Shown: positions 1-12,722, counted from the first letter of the stretch. The stretch: DNA of 64,000 bases from Stictocephala bisonia (GCA_035578905.1 JAQJVL010000002.1:6882717-6946716); one strand, 5' to 3'. Notes: generated from the letters alone by a model not told the origin. Numbers and translations are program-made.

Positions 1-626
1 ACGTCATTTAATTGCAAAGTACGGTATGATATTGAACTCTTGAATAATTACCAATAGTAAAATGTATAAAATTAGGGGAGAAAAGTTATAGGAAATAACA
101 CTTATAGGACATCAAAACTGCTTTATTTTCTTTTGAATTAATTTCACTTACTACTTATTGGTAAGTTTAAATGTTTTAAAGGTTTAAGTCGATTCAACGA
201 ACTCTCATTTTCAACAAGTCTCTCATCTTCACTGTTGAATTCGTGTCCTTCTCACAAAAACCAAGGTCCTTCATCTATTGAAAAACTCTTCATTTACTAT
301 CCTAGCTGTAAAAATAAACTTTTTTTTTGATATTACACTATTAAAATTATATGTTTAATGAAATTAGTATCAGTGTATCATTTCAAGTAGTTTATGTTTT
401 CATGTTATGAATAAAACCTTTTTGTAATAATGCTTGAAATATTACGTGTTATAGTTCAACTCAATAGTTGAATTAGGGGATACCCGTAACGCTTCATGTG
501 CCAACTCTATCACCCTCTAAGAAATTTAAAATAAATGAGTGTTTCTGACAATTCAACTCATTTAAGTATATAACTTTATTGTCTTGCGTGTGCAATTTTG
601 TGTGTGTTACTTTTACAAAGTGTAGC
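1..626. other. AT-rich spacer
   Basis: No coding or repeat structure recognised up to the SINE tail. Confidence 0.6.
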
Positions 627-810
627 TTTTTTTTTTTTTTTTTTTTTTTTTGAAAATAAACTTCACTCGCCAGTTGACATGGGCCTACAGGCCTGTGCGT
701 CAACTTTATTCAACGAGTGAACTACCGACCGTTGGCTCAGTGGGGATTCGAACCTTGGACCTTGCCCTCCGCAGTCCGAAGCCTTAGCCACTAAGCCACC
801 ACGCCGGCAG
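627..810 (-). mobile_element. tRNA-derived SINE with poly(A) tail
   Basis: On the minus strand it begins CTGCCGGCGTGGTGGCTTAG. It has a Pol III A box TGGCTTAGTGG (798-788) and a perfect B box GGTTCGAATCC (754-744), and ends in a 25-base A tail (T run at 627-651). The 3' body CAGGCCTGTAGGCCCATGTC is shared with the copy at 29034. Confidence 0.85.
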
Positions 811-1209
811 TGGCTCTTGTTCTTTGCTTTTATTTTAGTTTTATTGGATTATGGTTATTTGATTTAAGTTGAGTATTTCAGTTGAAGTTCTTAAGATTTT
901 CCTTAAAATCTTGTTGTTTTCCATGCTTTAGGTTTTTTAACATTTACGTTGTTATTTTTTTTTATCTGGTAAAGACAAATTCCAAATTTGATTTATACTA
1001 ATGATACTAACTGTTGCCCTAGATACCTTGAAAATCCTCATAATCAAAAACAACGTTTAAACGTAACAGCTAATTTTCGTAAAAACGTACATCACACAGT
1101 TTAAATAGTTTTGATTCAATTATATAGATCTTTCGTGTATAATATTTAGTTTACTATTCGAAGATTTTATGTCTATGTCAGTTCACATTTTTTATATATT
1201 CATCATCAT

Positions 1210-1212
<3 letters not shown>

Positions 1213-1241
<29 letters not shown>
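1213..1241. repeat. TA microsatellite
   Basis: Uninterrupted AT dinucleotides. Confidence 0.95.
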
Positions 1242-1244
<3 letters not shown>

Positions 1245-1284
1245 ACATAGTATTCTATAACTAGCCAGCCAAAGGTGAAAAAAA

Positions 1285-1965
1285 CTGCATGTATGGTCTA
1301 TCTAGCTCCATTTCCCGTATTCATGTATATATGTAATTTTTGCAAAAATCTTTATATCTCATAAGCTACTTATGATAACATCATTAAACTTTGTATGAAT
1401 CGTAGTCTTTTTTTAGTTAACATATCCCATAATAATTATACTTCCGTACACCAGTCTTTTTTAATGACAGCCGTTTAAAATTTGTGTGGTTAAATATCTC
1501 AAAAAACATTTCATTAAAAGCTTCTAAGACACAAACATATTAAAGAATTTAGTCATTCATATTATATTATAAATATTTTAAAGTCAAACAACTATAAATT
1601 GAGAAATTAATTTTTATTAAATAAAACATATTTCGTGATCTATAAATTTCGGTATTACGAGACAAAAATACAGTTGCTCAGACGTTCCATCATTATCGTA
1701 CCTGTACCATGACGTGAAGGACAAAATTCTTTACTATTTCTGTGGCCTACAGGGTTTTACTATTATTTTAGGTTTTTGATATATTTAGGTTCAAAAATGT
1801 AAAATGACCGCAATTTTAAAAAAGATTTTTTAAAAACAGGAATTTTTAAGAAATATTTAGACAGCATACCAAGTTTCGCACTGATTTTCATGATTTTTAT
1901 CTTTAGTAACCACTGAGATACAGACAGAGTTACGAAAACGGAGCCAGATAGACTATACTTTTAAA
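1285..1965. mobile_element. Possible degenerate inverted-repeat element
   Basis: GTATGGTCTATCTAGCTCC (1291-1309) is matched inverted near 1940-1962 (ggagccagatagactatac), with weaker matches inward. Arms are short and eroded. Confidence 0.35.
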
Positions 1966-2063
1966 TAACTTTTTTTCTTTTTTTTTGTCTTTTGGAATAA
2001 CCTGAAGTGATGCTGCCTGATTACCGGATTGTTATGCATCACATAACTATGATGCATAAAATG

Positions 2064-2525
2064 ACACTGTACGTGTAGGGGTGGGTGGTTGGGTCAGTAT
2101 CACTGTGCGTGTAGGGGTGGGTGGTTGGGTCAGTAACACTGTACGTGTAGGGGTGGGTGGTTGGGTCATTATCACTGTACGTGTAGGGGTGGTCGGATGG
2201 GTCAGTAACACTGTACGTGTAGGGGTGGGTGGTTGGGTCATTATCACTGTACGTGTAGGGGTGGTCGGATGGGTCAGTAACACTGTACGTGTAGGGGTGG
2301 GTGGGTCAGCATCACTGTACGTGTAGGGGTGGTGGGTGGGTCAGTATTACTGTGCGTGTAGGGGTGGGTGGTTGGGTCATTATCACTGTACGTGTAGGGG
2401 TGGGCGGATGGGTCAGTAACACTGTACGTGTAGGGGTGGGTGGGTCAGCATCACTGTGCGTGTAGGGTGGGTGGGTGGGTCAGTATTACTGTACGTCTAG
2501 GGGTGGGTGGGTGGGTCAGTATTAT
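2064..2525 (+). repeat. G-rich 36-bp minisatellite
   Basis: About 12 units of ACTGTACGTGTAGGGGTGGG-TGGTTGGGTCAGTATC. Each unit has four closely spaced G runs, so G-quadruplex potential is high. The period is a multiple of three, which keeps false open frames on both strands. Confidence 0.95.
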
Positions 2526-2877
2526 TTAATACTGTATAATTTTAAAGTAATATATATTAATTGTATAAAAGTTTAATCTGTATATACAATCAAATTTAAC
2601 TTTTTACTAACCCGATTATTGTATGAATGTTCTATTTGAATATTTTTTTTACACTCTTGTAAGATATACTACTTCAGTGTAATTGTTAAACGGTTTACAA
2701 AGTAATTAAATTTCAGTGCGTAAATAATGATGTATTTTCTATTTTATTTTTAATAAAACGGGTTAACAACAATTGAAAGAGTTAGGTTCGTCAAACAAGT
2801 TGTATTTCCTCTAATAAAAACAATTTTACTATGATTTTCACAATAATTCAAAAGTTAAGAGTTAAAATACAAAACTG

Positions 2878-3092
2878 TTTTGCTGTGACTGGAGTTTTCA
2901 ACTAACTATCGTCACTCACGTATTGCTGTGACTGGAGTTTTCAACTAACTATCGTCACTCACGTTTTGCTGTGACTGGAGTTTTCAACTAACTATCGTCA
3001 CTCACGTATTGCTGTGACTGGAGTTTTCAACTAACTATCGTCACTCACGTATTGCTGTGACTGGAGTTTTCAACTAACTATCGTCACTCACG
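2878..3092 (+). repeat. 43-bp tandem repeat, five copies
   Basis: Five virtually identical units of 43 bp (GCTGTGACTGGAGTTTTCAA, then CTAACTATCGTCACTCACG) at 2878, 2921, 2964, 3007 and 3050. Only the second base varies (TT/TA), so the array is young. Confidence 0.97.
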
Positions 3093-3651
3093 TATTATAT
3101 CTCACCAGTAAATTGGTTTTTCCAGGAAAATGGCAAATATTTCTTGCCTCTTGGTCAAGAGCGTAGATATACGTCACTCACTTATGAAACGCAATGTAAC
3201 GTACGAAATATTTAGAGATAATCATTTGAATAACATCTAAATTAAGAAGAATTTTGCTAGGGGCATCGCTGATATTATGGTTCTTCCATTCAAGCCAACC
3301 GGGCTTCCCTCACATCCTTCTAGAGGTACCTTTGTAGATTTTCCAGCTCATGACATGTATGAACAGATTTCTCCAGATATTTAGTAGCAAAACAACATTT
3401 CGAAGTCATGTTAATTTTCATGCATGATTCATTTTTGGTCCCAGTTTGATCATGCAAAATACAGTCGAAATACAATTACAGTGTATTTACTCACACACCT
3501 ACTATTGCTCATAAAGTAATATTGACCCACCCACTCATCCTTTTTTGTACGCCAGTGCTATACTTTTGGTTGCAAGTACTGCTTTGATGAATTTGTATTT
3601 ACATCCCACACTTGTTTAGTTCTGTCATAATGAGCTCTGTTCTTCTTACTA

Positions 3652-4468
3652 CATCAGGTTGTAACAGTTCTTGTTCCTGTCAGCATCTGAACTCCAATTC
3701 TAATCTATATTATTTTGTCTGACAGTGTTTAGTTTTAAATTTTAATTTGTACTATAGCTTCTGTTTTTAGGTCATCGTTTAATACATTAATCTATTTATT
3801 TTTAAACTATACTACAAGTTTAAAATAAATAAATATATATAATCTTTCAGGAGCAATTAACAGTTTTAGTATTTACAAAGTTATAAAATATACTCCATCC
3901 TCCTAAGGCAATTCAAAATTACCAGAAGTAATATGGGCCTATATCTTAATTATTTTAATACAAAACAATCGTCAAGATTTGAGATTGTATTTTACATGTA
4001 CCATTTCGAATTGTGTAATCAGTTGTTATTTAAAGTACATCTAACGATCATTTTAATGAAGAAAATGATTGTTGTAATATAATTTTCTGTATGTCCCTTA
4101 AAATATACACAACCATTTTAGGTCATCTAAGAATTTTCAATAGATATCAATTCTGTTACGATGAATTATTTTACTTATAGTTTATAGTTTAAAATACAAT
4201 TTTATTTTATTTTTAACAAGGTTCATCATCTTTGGTTGGGTCTCAATTTACTCTTATTGAGAAGTAGCTTTTATTGAAATTGCGTCAGCTGGTCTACTTC
4301 CAATCAACTTAAAACACTTAAATAAGTGTTTGTTAAGTATTTATAGAACATTAAGAAATGTAATACAAATTTACATTTCAAACAAATTAATTTCAGACAA
4401 AATAATATAGATTAGAATTGGAGTTCAGAAGCTGAAAGGAACAAGAACTGTTACAACCTAATCTATGT
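3652..4468. mobile_element. Inverted-repeat pair with 75-bp arms
   Basis: 3652-3725 (AGGTTGTAACAGTTCTTGTT ... TATTATTTTGTCTGA) is found inverted at 4392-4468 with very few differences. The 660-bp centre holds no recognisable gene. Confidence 0.65.
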
Positions 4469-5927
4469 AAAACTAAACCGTCAAAACAAACGTTTAGTTC
4501 AGTATTTCAACTGCTGTTATTTTAAGTTTTGCAATGTTTTGTGTCAGCCAACTGTCCGGAAGGATTAATGTGTCCTTGAGTTTTATATAGCAGCACTGAA
4601 AGCAATTCAATTTTAAGACAGGGGAAGGGAAATAAATAGACGTGTTTTCCTGTAAAAATATACAGTAAGGAATTGGCAACAAAATTCATGAATTTCAGTT
4701 TATCTTGCTCAATTCATCATCAAGAATACACTAAGAATTCAAGAATTATTAGTGTATTGCTATGTTATGATGGCTTGATACAGCAATTTCACCAAGGGGT
4801 TTTTTTCTCATATTTTTTATAACAATAACTTTATCTACTTATGAAGCAGTTCATACATTATGAAAATAATAATATATACATTCTACATTTTTAAGAGGAA
4901 ATTCTTTAAAATTCCTTTTGAACAGCATAAGACATTTTACTTAGAGGAACCCAAATACGAAAATACACGGATAAATAAAAATATCACTTTTTAAGCTAGT
5001 GAAAGTGATAATCGTACTTGTGCGCTTCAATTTAACTAATGCACCCTTCTTTTAAGTTAAAAATCTCAAAATACAAAATAATGATTAGTTTGTATTACAA
5101 AAAGATAAAAAAGTTGCTCTCTCTGCATGGACACACAATGTAGTCTCAAAAATCAAAAATATACTGGCAGTAGTCGTCAGGGGCCATGATCGTTTGGACT
5201 ACCAAACTTGATCATGGGTGCTACCAAACTTCGTAGTGGCTACCCAAATTGATTACTGTAGCAGCGTAAATTGATTACTGGGGCTGCCCAATACATTTTT
5301 ATAAGGTGGCAACATTCAACAGTTTTAACATAACAAATACGCAAATTTACCCAAATTTATAAAATTAAAATCTTTATTCTGTGTTTACAGTAGTTATATT
5401 TGAAAAAATTAGAAATATAAGAAATGGAGTTTTAACAATTTCCATTAATTATTAAATACTGATTGTGAATTAGGTAAGTTTAATTAATCATAATAGTTTT
5501 TAAATGACACAAAATGCTAAATTCAAAAAGTATTTTTATTTTACTTTTATATGTTTAAGAAACCAAGAAAGTAGTTTGTTTAGTTGTTTTTATACTTTAA
5601 TAACTATTTTATTTAACACTTAGAAACCTATGTTACTTATTTTTTAAGTAAAAAATCAATTAAATAAATAAAAATAGCCCACGTCTTCTGGTAACTATAA
5701 GTATAAACACATAGATAGTTCAAAAATTAATTTTTTTAGTGGAGCTCACGTTTATAATTTCAAAATGGTAACAGCCATATTTTAAGTAGATTGTTTTTAA
5801 AACAATAGAAAGTTTATTTTAACTGTCCCTATATGATTGTTTTATATGTATAATTATAGTATCAAATTCTTGTTTTCTAAAACTTGAACTGAACGTTTTT
5901 ATCGTGATTATTTATTATTTATAATTA
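4469..5927. other. AT-rich spacer with short imperfect repeats
   Basis: At 5180-5290 CTACCAAACTTGATCATGG / CTACCCAAATTGATTACTG units repeat loosely. Otherwise nothing recognised. Confidence 0.55.
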
Positions 5928-6007
5928 AAATGCCGCTCGTAGAAGTATGGGTGAATACAAGAGAGTATATTAAGTGTAGATGAATGAGTGTAGTCATTGT
6001 TACTCAA
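5928..6007 (+). repeat. R2 repeat, 5' fragment
   Basis: ATGCCGCTCGTAGAAGTATG through GAATGAGTGTAGTCATTGTT only. Confidence 0.5.
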
Positions 6008-6474
6008 TACTAAAAGGTGTACTTAAATCTTATCCTTACCCTTTGGTATCAAAACAGTAAAAAAAGTAACAACAACTTCGGCACTATCTACTATTTTTCT
6101 ACTTTCCCCATTGATAAAATTAACGTTGCAGCAAATGTAATTAATTGTTTTAAAACGAAAAATAAATTATTGTTATTTACGTTTCTATATTGTACAGGCA
6201 ATGAGGTTTAAAGTATGTAAAATAAAATTTGACTATTATACTTACAATTACAAGATGTTTAGTATGATATTGTTCTGTATTTAGTGGCACCTAAATAAAA
6301 TTAGGGCCTTATCGGTTCATGGATGAACAATTTTACTACGAGACAAGATTAAAGTTTTTTTGGTCAAAAGCTGTCGAAATCACGAAAATGAAGAATAAAA
6401 GAAAACAATTTACTTTGTAAACATAGCATTTTAGGTACCGGAAATTTGCCGGTTTCAGTAAAATTATGTTTCCC

Positions 6475-6635
6475 TAATGTTAAGCTCGGTTTAGTGTGGT
6501 TATGTTAGGTTTTGTTAGGTTATGTAATGTTATGTTAAGTCTAGTATTATTAGGTCACGTTAACAAAAACCAGCCCAACATAACATAACCAAACTTAGCA
6601 AAACCCAACCTAAACCTATCCTAACAAAACATTAG
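6475..6635. repeat. TTAGG/CCTAA-like inverted stretch
   Basis: GGTTATGTTAGGTTTTGTTA on the left faces CCCAACCTAAACCTATCCTA on the right; degenerate telomere-like words in inverted halves. Confidence 0.5.
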
Positions 6636-6721
6636 TGAAATAAGCACATTTCCTAGTATAATCAGGGTTCCACATAACGTGAGTACCCATTTCCAATATT
6701 CAAAAAAAAAAAAAAAAAAAA

Positions 6722-7845
6722 AAAAAGTACCGGTTGTCCCAAAAGACTTCGAACTTCGTTATAATTTCTTTATTAGTACATGTAGAACTATTAAACTTGA
6801 GAGCTTCGTCATTTGTATTGTTTTCTACGTTATGACACATTTTTCAGTCATTTCACCAAATGGGGGGACGTCATGTGCAGGAAGTCGTGAAAATTTAAAA
6901 TCTAAGTCTAGGTCGAGTAGCACCTCATTTTAAAGGTGTCTGGTTTTAAAATACAATGTCGTAAATGTGACTTCAAAAGATTCACTGAGTAAAAAAAATG
7001 GCAGCCCTTTCGAGTTTCGTTATTTTTTTAATGGTTTTACTTGGGATAATTTTGTACGTCGTAGCAGGTATCTAAACCATCTTACTACTTGAAAAAATAA
7101 ACACTTGGTAGTACTTTTGCATGTTCATTTTGTTCCTTTGAGAGAAAAAGAAATTAGTCTTTACCGTGGCTAATTGTAAATAAAGAGGGTGTGTAAGTTT
7201 TGCCAACAAAATTAAATATGTAATAGGGGTTTTCTATTTTTATGCCGAAAATGTTTTTATAGTAGATATATAGCCAAAAAACAAGACTATAATCACTTTT
7301 TAGTAGATATACGAGGAAAATTACAATTATAAATTCGAGCTTTCACAAAACAATACTCGAAAGGGCTGCTGTTATTGACTTAGTGAACCATTTAAATTCG
7401 AATTAGCGGCAGTGTATTTTTAAACCGAAGACCTTTAAAATGAGGTGCTACTCAAACTATGATTACGTTTAAACTGTCACGACCTCCTCCACGTGACGTC
7501 TCCCCGTTAGGCGAAATAACTGAAAAATGTGTCATAACACAGAAACAATACCGATGTCGAAACGCTTAAGTTGCGTAGGTCCAAATTTACTAATAAAAAA
7601 TTTATAACGTACTTCTAACACTTTTGGGACACCCGGTATATTTCCGATATCACTTATTTTCGTAATTTTCCTCGTATTTCCACTAAAAAGTGATTATAGT
7701 CTTGTTTTTTGCTATATGTCTACTATAAACACATTTTCGCCAAAAAAAAATAGAAGACCCCTGTTCAGTATAGTTACATTTTCAATTTTTTAACAAAACT
7801 TACACACCATCTTTATTTACAATCAGCCATGATCAATAAACGTAA
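6722..7845. mobile_element. Interlocked inverted repeats (composite foldback)
   Basis: Arm 1 (about 6726-7030, GGTTGTCCCAAAAGACTTCG...GAGTAGCACCTCATTTTAAAGG) is inverted at about 7335-7640 (ends TTTTGGGACACCCGGTA). Arm 2 (about 7140-7330, with AACAAGACTATAATCACTTTTTAGT) is inverted at about 7655-7840. The order is arm1, arm2, arm1', arm2'. A poly(A) tract at 6703-6726 precedes it. No coding capacity is recognised. Confidence 0.65.
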
Positions 7846-8092
7846 TGGTCAGTCATACACGTTGGAAATAAAGCAATCTGATAGAAGAAGCTGTCCAATG
7901 CTTGATCAATCTGGCCAGTATAACCTAAACAAACACACTTATGAGATGGGCGATAAGGGGTCTGTTTGGACACATCCGCACCTGCAGGCTACATTCCAAG
8001 TAACGTAAGTCGGGCCGCAGGCGGGTTGTTGGAAATACCGGCTAAAACAAGACTAGTAGGCAGATTAAAGATCGTCCTTGGCTTTAAGTTTG

Positions 8093-8123
8093 TATAAATA
8101 CTGTCAGAGGGTAGGTCTGTCAC
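8093..8123 (+). promoter_or_regulatory. Core promoter of the 148-aa cuticle gene
   Basis: TATAAATA at 8093-8100, with a TCAC start-like site whose A (8122) is 29 bases after the first T. The ATG is at 8154, giving a 5' UTR of about 32 nt. Confidence 0.65.
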
Positions 8124-8153
8124 ATTGCAACCCTAGTCATCCCTGCATACATT

Positions 8154-9906
8154 ATGAACACCATACTGGTAAGTCAATAGTTGGTTAAAATAAAAAACTA
8201 AATCATAAACAAGTTTTTCAACTCTTTTCTATTCTTTAGTAATTTTTTTCTAACGATTTATAAAACTTTACAAGTTTTCAATTCACTTAAAGGAAAATCA
8301 AATTTTTAAAAGAGTAATTTTTGGAAATTTTTTAAATGATTTTACAGGTAATTTTTACAGACATTTAAAATAACATTTACATGATTGAAAATTCATTCAA
8401 GCGTTTCTCTGGAATTGTTTTCTAAATTCTTTCCTGTGTTTAAAAAATACTCCATATGTTAACGACTTATTTCTTAACATTAAAAAAAAAAAAAATATAC
8501 AAGTTACTTTCTATAAATGAAGATCAAGAATGAAAAATCCATCATATGCCTTTTAGTCCCATTATATCCATTATAACTTTTTGAGAAACAATAAAAACGT
8601 TTTTAGAGTCAATTAACAAATTATTTAAAAAAAACATAGTTAATATGTAGTAAAATTTTAATTGCACTTCAAATTAAAACAAAAAATACTACTCGCCAGT
8701 TTATTATTATTAAAATAACCCGAAATACCATAACTTCCAATATTATTATTTATTACTAATGGATTGACAAGTAACTTATAATGACTCCAACCCTGACTCC
8801 TAGAATTGAAAATGATTGTTGGAAATGTTTAATTCATTCGTGAACTCTAGGCTTTCTTTTAACTTACTCCAATAAAAATCATTTTTAATAATCATTTTAA
8901 TAATCAATAAAATTTGTGTCAGACTACCAAGTCGAAAGGCATGAAATTAATCACGAGTGGATTTTTCTAATTGATGGATATAGTCCGGAAATCCTTTTCA
9001 AACTAATCAAATACTTCTTCAACATCAAAATATTTCTGATTAAGTCCTCTTGCTAGTCTAGTCACCTTCTGCATATCACTTGCTTGATATGCAGAAGGTC
9101 ATGGGTTCAAATCTCGAGAAGTCCATTTAAAATTTGCGTAAGGGGATTAAACTGATGTCTTTTAGACTATCTAGTAAAAATACGACGTTTGTAGACTAGT
9201 CTACAAACGTCGTATTTTTTATGTTCGTAGACTAAGTAAAAAATACCACTATAGCAAAACAAAATTAAATTAGAAAAATCTTAAAAAGGACCCAAAAATC
9301 AGACGCACTTATGTAATCTCTAACTATAACTCTGTTCAGTTATTTTTTCAGATTCTTTAATGTATAAAAACTATACAATCTCTTTTGGAAATAAAGAATC
9401 ATATTGCATAATCCAATAAACTACTATAATTTACTATATCACTTAATAAACACCAATAAAAACCTTGATTACAGATTTCTCTCACCGTATTCACCGTGGC
9501 TTATGCTGCCCCACAGTTCTTCAACTCTGGATTCAACAGTTTTGCCAACCCCGTAGTCAAGCCTGATGGTTTCCTAGCTGACGCCCCAGAGGTGCCAGCC
9601 ACCAAGTCAGCCCACTTAGCTGAACTTGCAAGGGCCGACGATGCTGCCCCTCGGTCATTCGACCAGTTCTCCGATTCTCCTTCCTTTGCTCCAGCCTCCT
9701 TCGCCAGCTCTCCAGACTTTGACGTCCCTAGGAACTCCTACCAGTCACTGAGCAACCCTGCCGCTGGCGTCGTCGTCAACTCAGAAGGTTTCCTTGCTGA
9801 CACCGCCGATGTAGCGAAGGCTAAGGCTATCCACTACGCCGCCCTAGCTTCGGCTGTTGGAGCTCCCACCGACCAATACACAAGATACCTTGCCACCTTC
9901 CCTTAA
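8154..9906 (+). CDS. Two-motif secreted cuticle protein, 148 aa, two exons
   Basis: Exon 1 is 8154-8168 (MNTIL, then a GTAAGT donor). Exon 2 is 9475-9906 after a TTACAG acceptor; the intron is 1306 bp, phase 0. The joined protein starts with a clear signal peptide (MNTILISLTVFTVAYA, cleavage before APQ). Two copies of the cuticle motif follow, around residues 36-59 (DGFLADAPEVPATKSAH) and 109-132 (EGFLADTADVAKAKAIHYAA), separated by a Ser/Pro/Phe-rich linker. It ends in a Tyr-containing tail. Family knowledge: this motif marks structural cuticle proteins secreted by the epidermis. Exon 2 alone lacks an ATG at its open end, which is why exon 1 was sought; it also has a TATA box 61 bases before the ATG. 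AATAAA lies at 9948-9953. The exon is far GC-richer than its surroundings. The exact cuticle layer and stage cannot be read from sequence. Confidence 0.9.
9050..9125 (+). mobile_element. tRNA-like SINE remnant with 15-bp hairpin
   Basis: GGTTCAAATCT (9104-9114) matches a B box. Upstream, accttctgcatatca (9064-9078) pairs perfectly with 9085-9099 across a 6-base loop. It lies in the intron of the 148-aa cuticle gene. No convincing complete cloverleaf. Confidence 0.4.
9176..9219. repeat. Perfect 44-bp palindrome
   Basis: AAAAATACGACGTTTGTAGA-CT followed directly by its exact reverse complement, no loop, in the intron of the 148-aa gene. Confidence 0.95.
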
Positions 9907-9953
9907 ACTCAGGATCTGTTGTATGTAATGTAAATATTTTGTTTAGTAATAAA

Positions 9954-10914
9954 AAACCGGTTTTCAAAGAATGTTTATAACTAACTTCACATCACGTGTG
10001 TACCTTTATGCACATTGTAAAATATAACATTAACTTAAGTTTTCTGACCAATGCCATCAGTCAAGTATATTATTTAAAGAAAATTTAAAATATTGACAAT
10101 AATATATTTGAGTAAGATTTTATTATAGTACACAATAATTATTAAATAATTAATAAATCTTCAGCAAAAAAAATTAATTAGTTCATTTAAATGACCTCTA
10201 TACACTAGAAAGATGTGTGTGTTCTCATTAAATAAGTATATTCTTTTCATATAGTATAAATATATGAGATAGTTGTACTTCAACATTTTGAGGTTTCTTT
10301 TTACTTAAGCATAAGCTAGTTGCCTAGAATACCTTCAAGTAAAACAATTTAAAAAGTTTAAAAAATAATATGTTATTTTCCACACAATTAAATCATATAG
10401 TTCAATGTAAGGTCAACATTTGAGAACCTTTTAGAATTGCTAACACAAGGTACACAACTCAACCTTGGAAACTTTATACAACTAAGATATTACAAAACTT
10501 AACTAACTGTATAATTATTAGTTTTACGTATTATATTATTACATAGTGTCGTACTCCATACACTAAACTTATAGAGTAGTTTAGTGTATCTGTCTTTTCG
10601 GCAATAATCTTCATACAGAATACTGACTATCTGGAAGAATTTATGTATACTAACCAAAGTGTTGTGCAGAGCAGTTAGTCTATTTTTAGTAGTTTTAATC
10701 CTTTCTAAAGTTAGTCCTTATTAAATTTTAAAATAAATTAGTAACTAACCATATTAAACATCCAACTGGACTCGACACGTTTGGTTTAAATATCAGACAA
10801 TGGTGTCGATTTTTTAAATAATGCAACTTAGAGCGATTAGTTTCTCATACGGAAATGGTATTTTTAACTACAACTTAATAAAAATCATTCTTATAACTAG
10901 ATAAAAATAAGAGT
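9954..10914. other. AT-rich spacer
   Basis: Nothing recognised between the 148-aa gene poly(A) signal and the R2 fragment. Confidence 0.55.
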
Positions 10915-11105
10915 ACTCTGACTACCACCCAACATGGACACCCAGTCTTCTAAATTAGTGTCCACGTTGATGGCGATCATTGAGCGGTCTCTATGTCGGT
11001 ATTAAGACGACTTAGCTAAGAACCTATCTCCTATAATCTTCAATCTGGCGCAAAGAAACTAGATTCCAGCACTGTGCCTTCTTATGGAAATTCTCAATAA
11101 ATACT
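10915..11105 (+). repeat. R2 repeat, 3' fragment
   Basis: Starts at the ACTACCACCCAACATGGACA block and includes TAGTGTCCACGTTGATGGCG, TCGGTATTAAGACGACTTAG and GAACCTATCTCCTATAATC; the 5' half is missing. Confidence 0.6.
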
Positions 11106-11524
11106 TAAGCCCAACCACCGAACTTCTACATTATAAAATGTATAACACTTGTCATATACATACATTCCATTAACTCTGTAAAAATTTTACATTTAATGAA
11201 ATTCCATATTAAAAATAAATAAATAAAGCATGACATTTAATTATATTATGGCTACATTTTATACACAATTTACTGATATGAAATTCAGCTCTTAGGCTCA
11301 GCGTAAGTGAAAAAATTATGTTAATTTAAAATATACGATTTATCAACTAAGCGTAGGCTTTCCTCTCAATTGCAAATAAACTCATAGATTTTAATATATT
11401 CCTGAGAAAATGTGGACTATTTTCATGGGTTTATTTTAAAAATATCTTGGAATTGCACTAACAAATTTAATTTATACATAAATATTATTTTTTACGTAGT
11501 GTAACGATAGCGTTTCACTCTCAA

Positions 11525-12722
11525 AATGTTTCGCGAGAGGTTGGCAGAACTGCAGGATATGGCAGTAGACATAACAATAAGCAAAAAGTTCCTGTAAACA
11601 TGTAGCCTATCTCACCTTGTTAAGTGTATGTTTGTCTGTATGTGTTTTTTATTTAAAAAATTATATTTCAAACATGGTTTCAGCCAATAATTTGAAACTT
11701 TGTATATTTGCTAGCCTAGTTAGATGTAGTTTAAAAAAAAAAACACGAAAAATATCCCCATCAGTTTCAAAATGTCAACCATAAGAAATGTTAAAAGTTA
11801 AATAACTTTAAAACTATTATTTGTATTGAAAATTTAATAAAAACTTTAATTTTTTTAATTTAATAAAAAATTTAAACATACCAAAGAACAAAGAAAAGTG
11901 TAAAGCACTTTTTCATGGATGCTTGTTTAGGGTTTTTCACTTGTATGAAGTTTACTAACTAAATGTATAACTTCATAGTCATTATAAACAGCTGTTTTTA
12001 TTATTTTAAATATCAGCTGTTTTTATATGAAGCCCCTTTTCAGTATGCTTGTTTAGGGTTTCCTAAAACAATTGTCTTTTGTTAATAACGACATTTATTA
12101 TACATAAAACAAAAACAAAAATTTTATAATTGTATTATAAATGCTGTTCAATGTGACGCATTCCTTCATCAATGCATACTGCAGCCTGAAATAATTAATT
12201 AAGCAATGTATACTTTAAAACAATTAAAAATAACTGTTTATAATGATTATGAAGTTATACATTTGGTTAGTAAACTTTATACAAGTGAAAAACCTTAAAC
12301 AAACATACATGGAAAATTGCTTTACTCTTTTATTTTCAAACCGAATTTTAAAATGTAGGTATCTTTAAATGTTTTATTAAATTAACAAAATTAAAGTTTT
12401 TAATTACATTTTCAATTCAAATAATGGTTTTAAAGCTATTTAACTTTTAATATTTCTTATGGTTACCATTTTGAAACTGATATAGATAATGTTGTTACTT
12501 TTTAATTTTAAACTACCCCTAACCAGGTTAGCAAATATACAAAGTTTCAAATTACTGTATTAGCTCAATCTATGTTTGAGATATAATTTTTTTTAAATAA
12601 AAATACATATAGACAGACAGACACTTAACAAGATGAGATAGGCCACATGTTTACAGGGACATTTTGCTTATTTTTATGTCTACTATGATATCCTGAAGTT
12701 GTGCCAACCTCTCACAAAACAC
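11525..12722. mobile_element. Giant palindromic foldback element, 1.2 kb
   Basis: Left arm about 11527-12005 and right arm about 12226-12720 are imperfect inverted copies over nearly 500 bp. Examples are GAGAGGTTGGCA / tgccaacctctc, the block with caagatgagataggccacatg at about 12630, and agtttactaacTAAATGTATAACTTCAT near the centre. The loop is about 220 bp. No transposase frame is visible. One minus open frame (12651-12839) overlaps its end and is taken as chance. Confidence 0.75.

Noticed and set aside
2047..2326. Open frames on both strands
   Set aside because: Product of the 36-bp G-rich minisatellite.
2878..3092. CRISPR-like array
   Set aside because: Units are contiguous with no unique spacers, in a eukaryotic context; the same applies to the 21.4-kb and 23.5-kb arrays.
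9050..9125. Functional tRNA gene
   Set aside because: Only a B-box-like word and one hairpin; no complete cloverleaf or acceptor stem.
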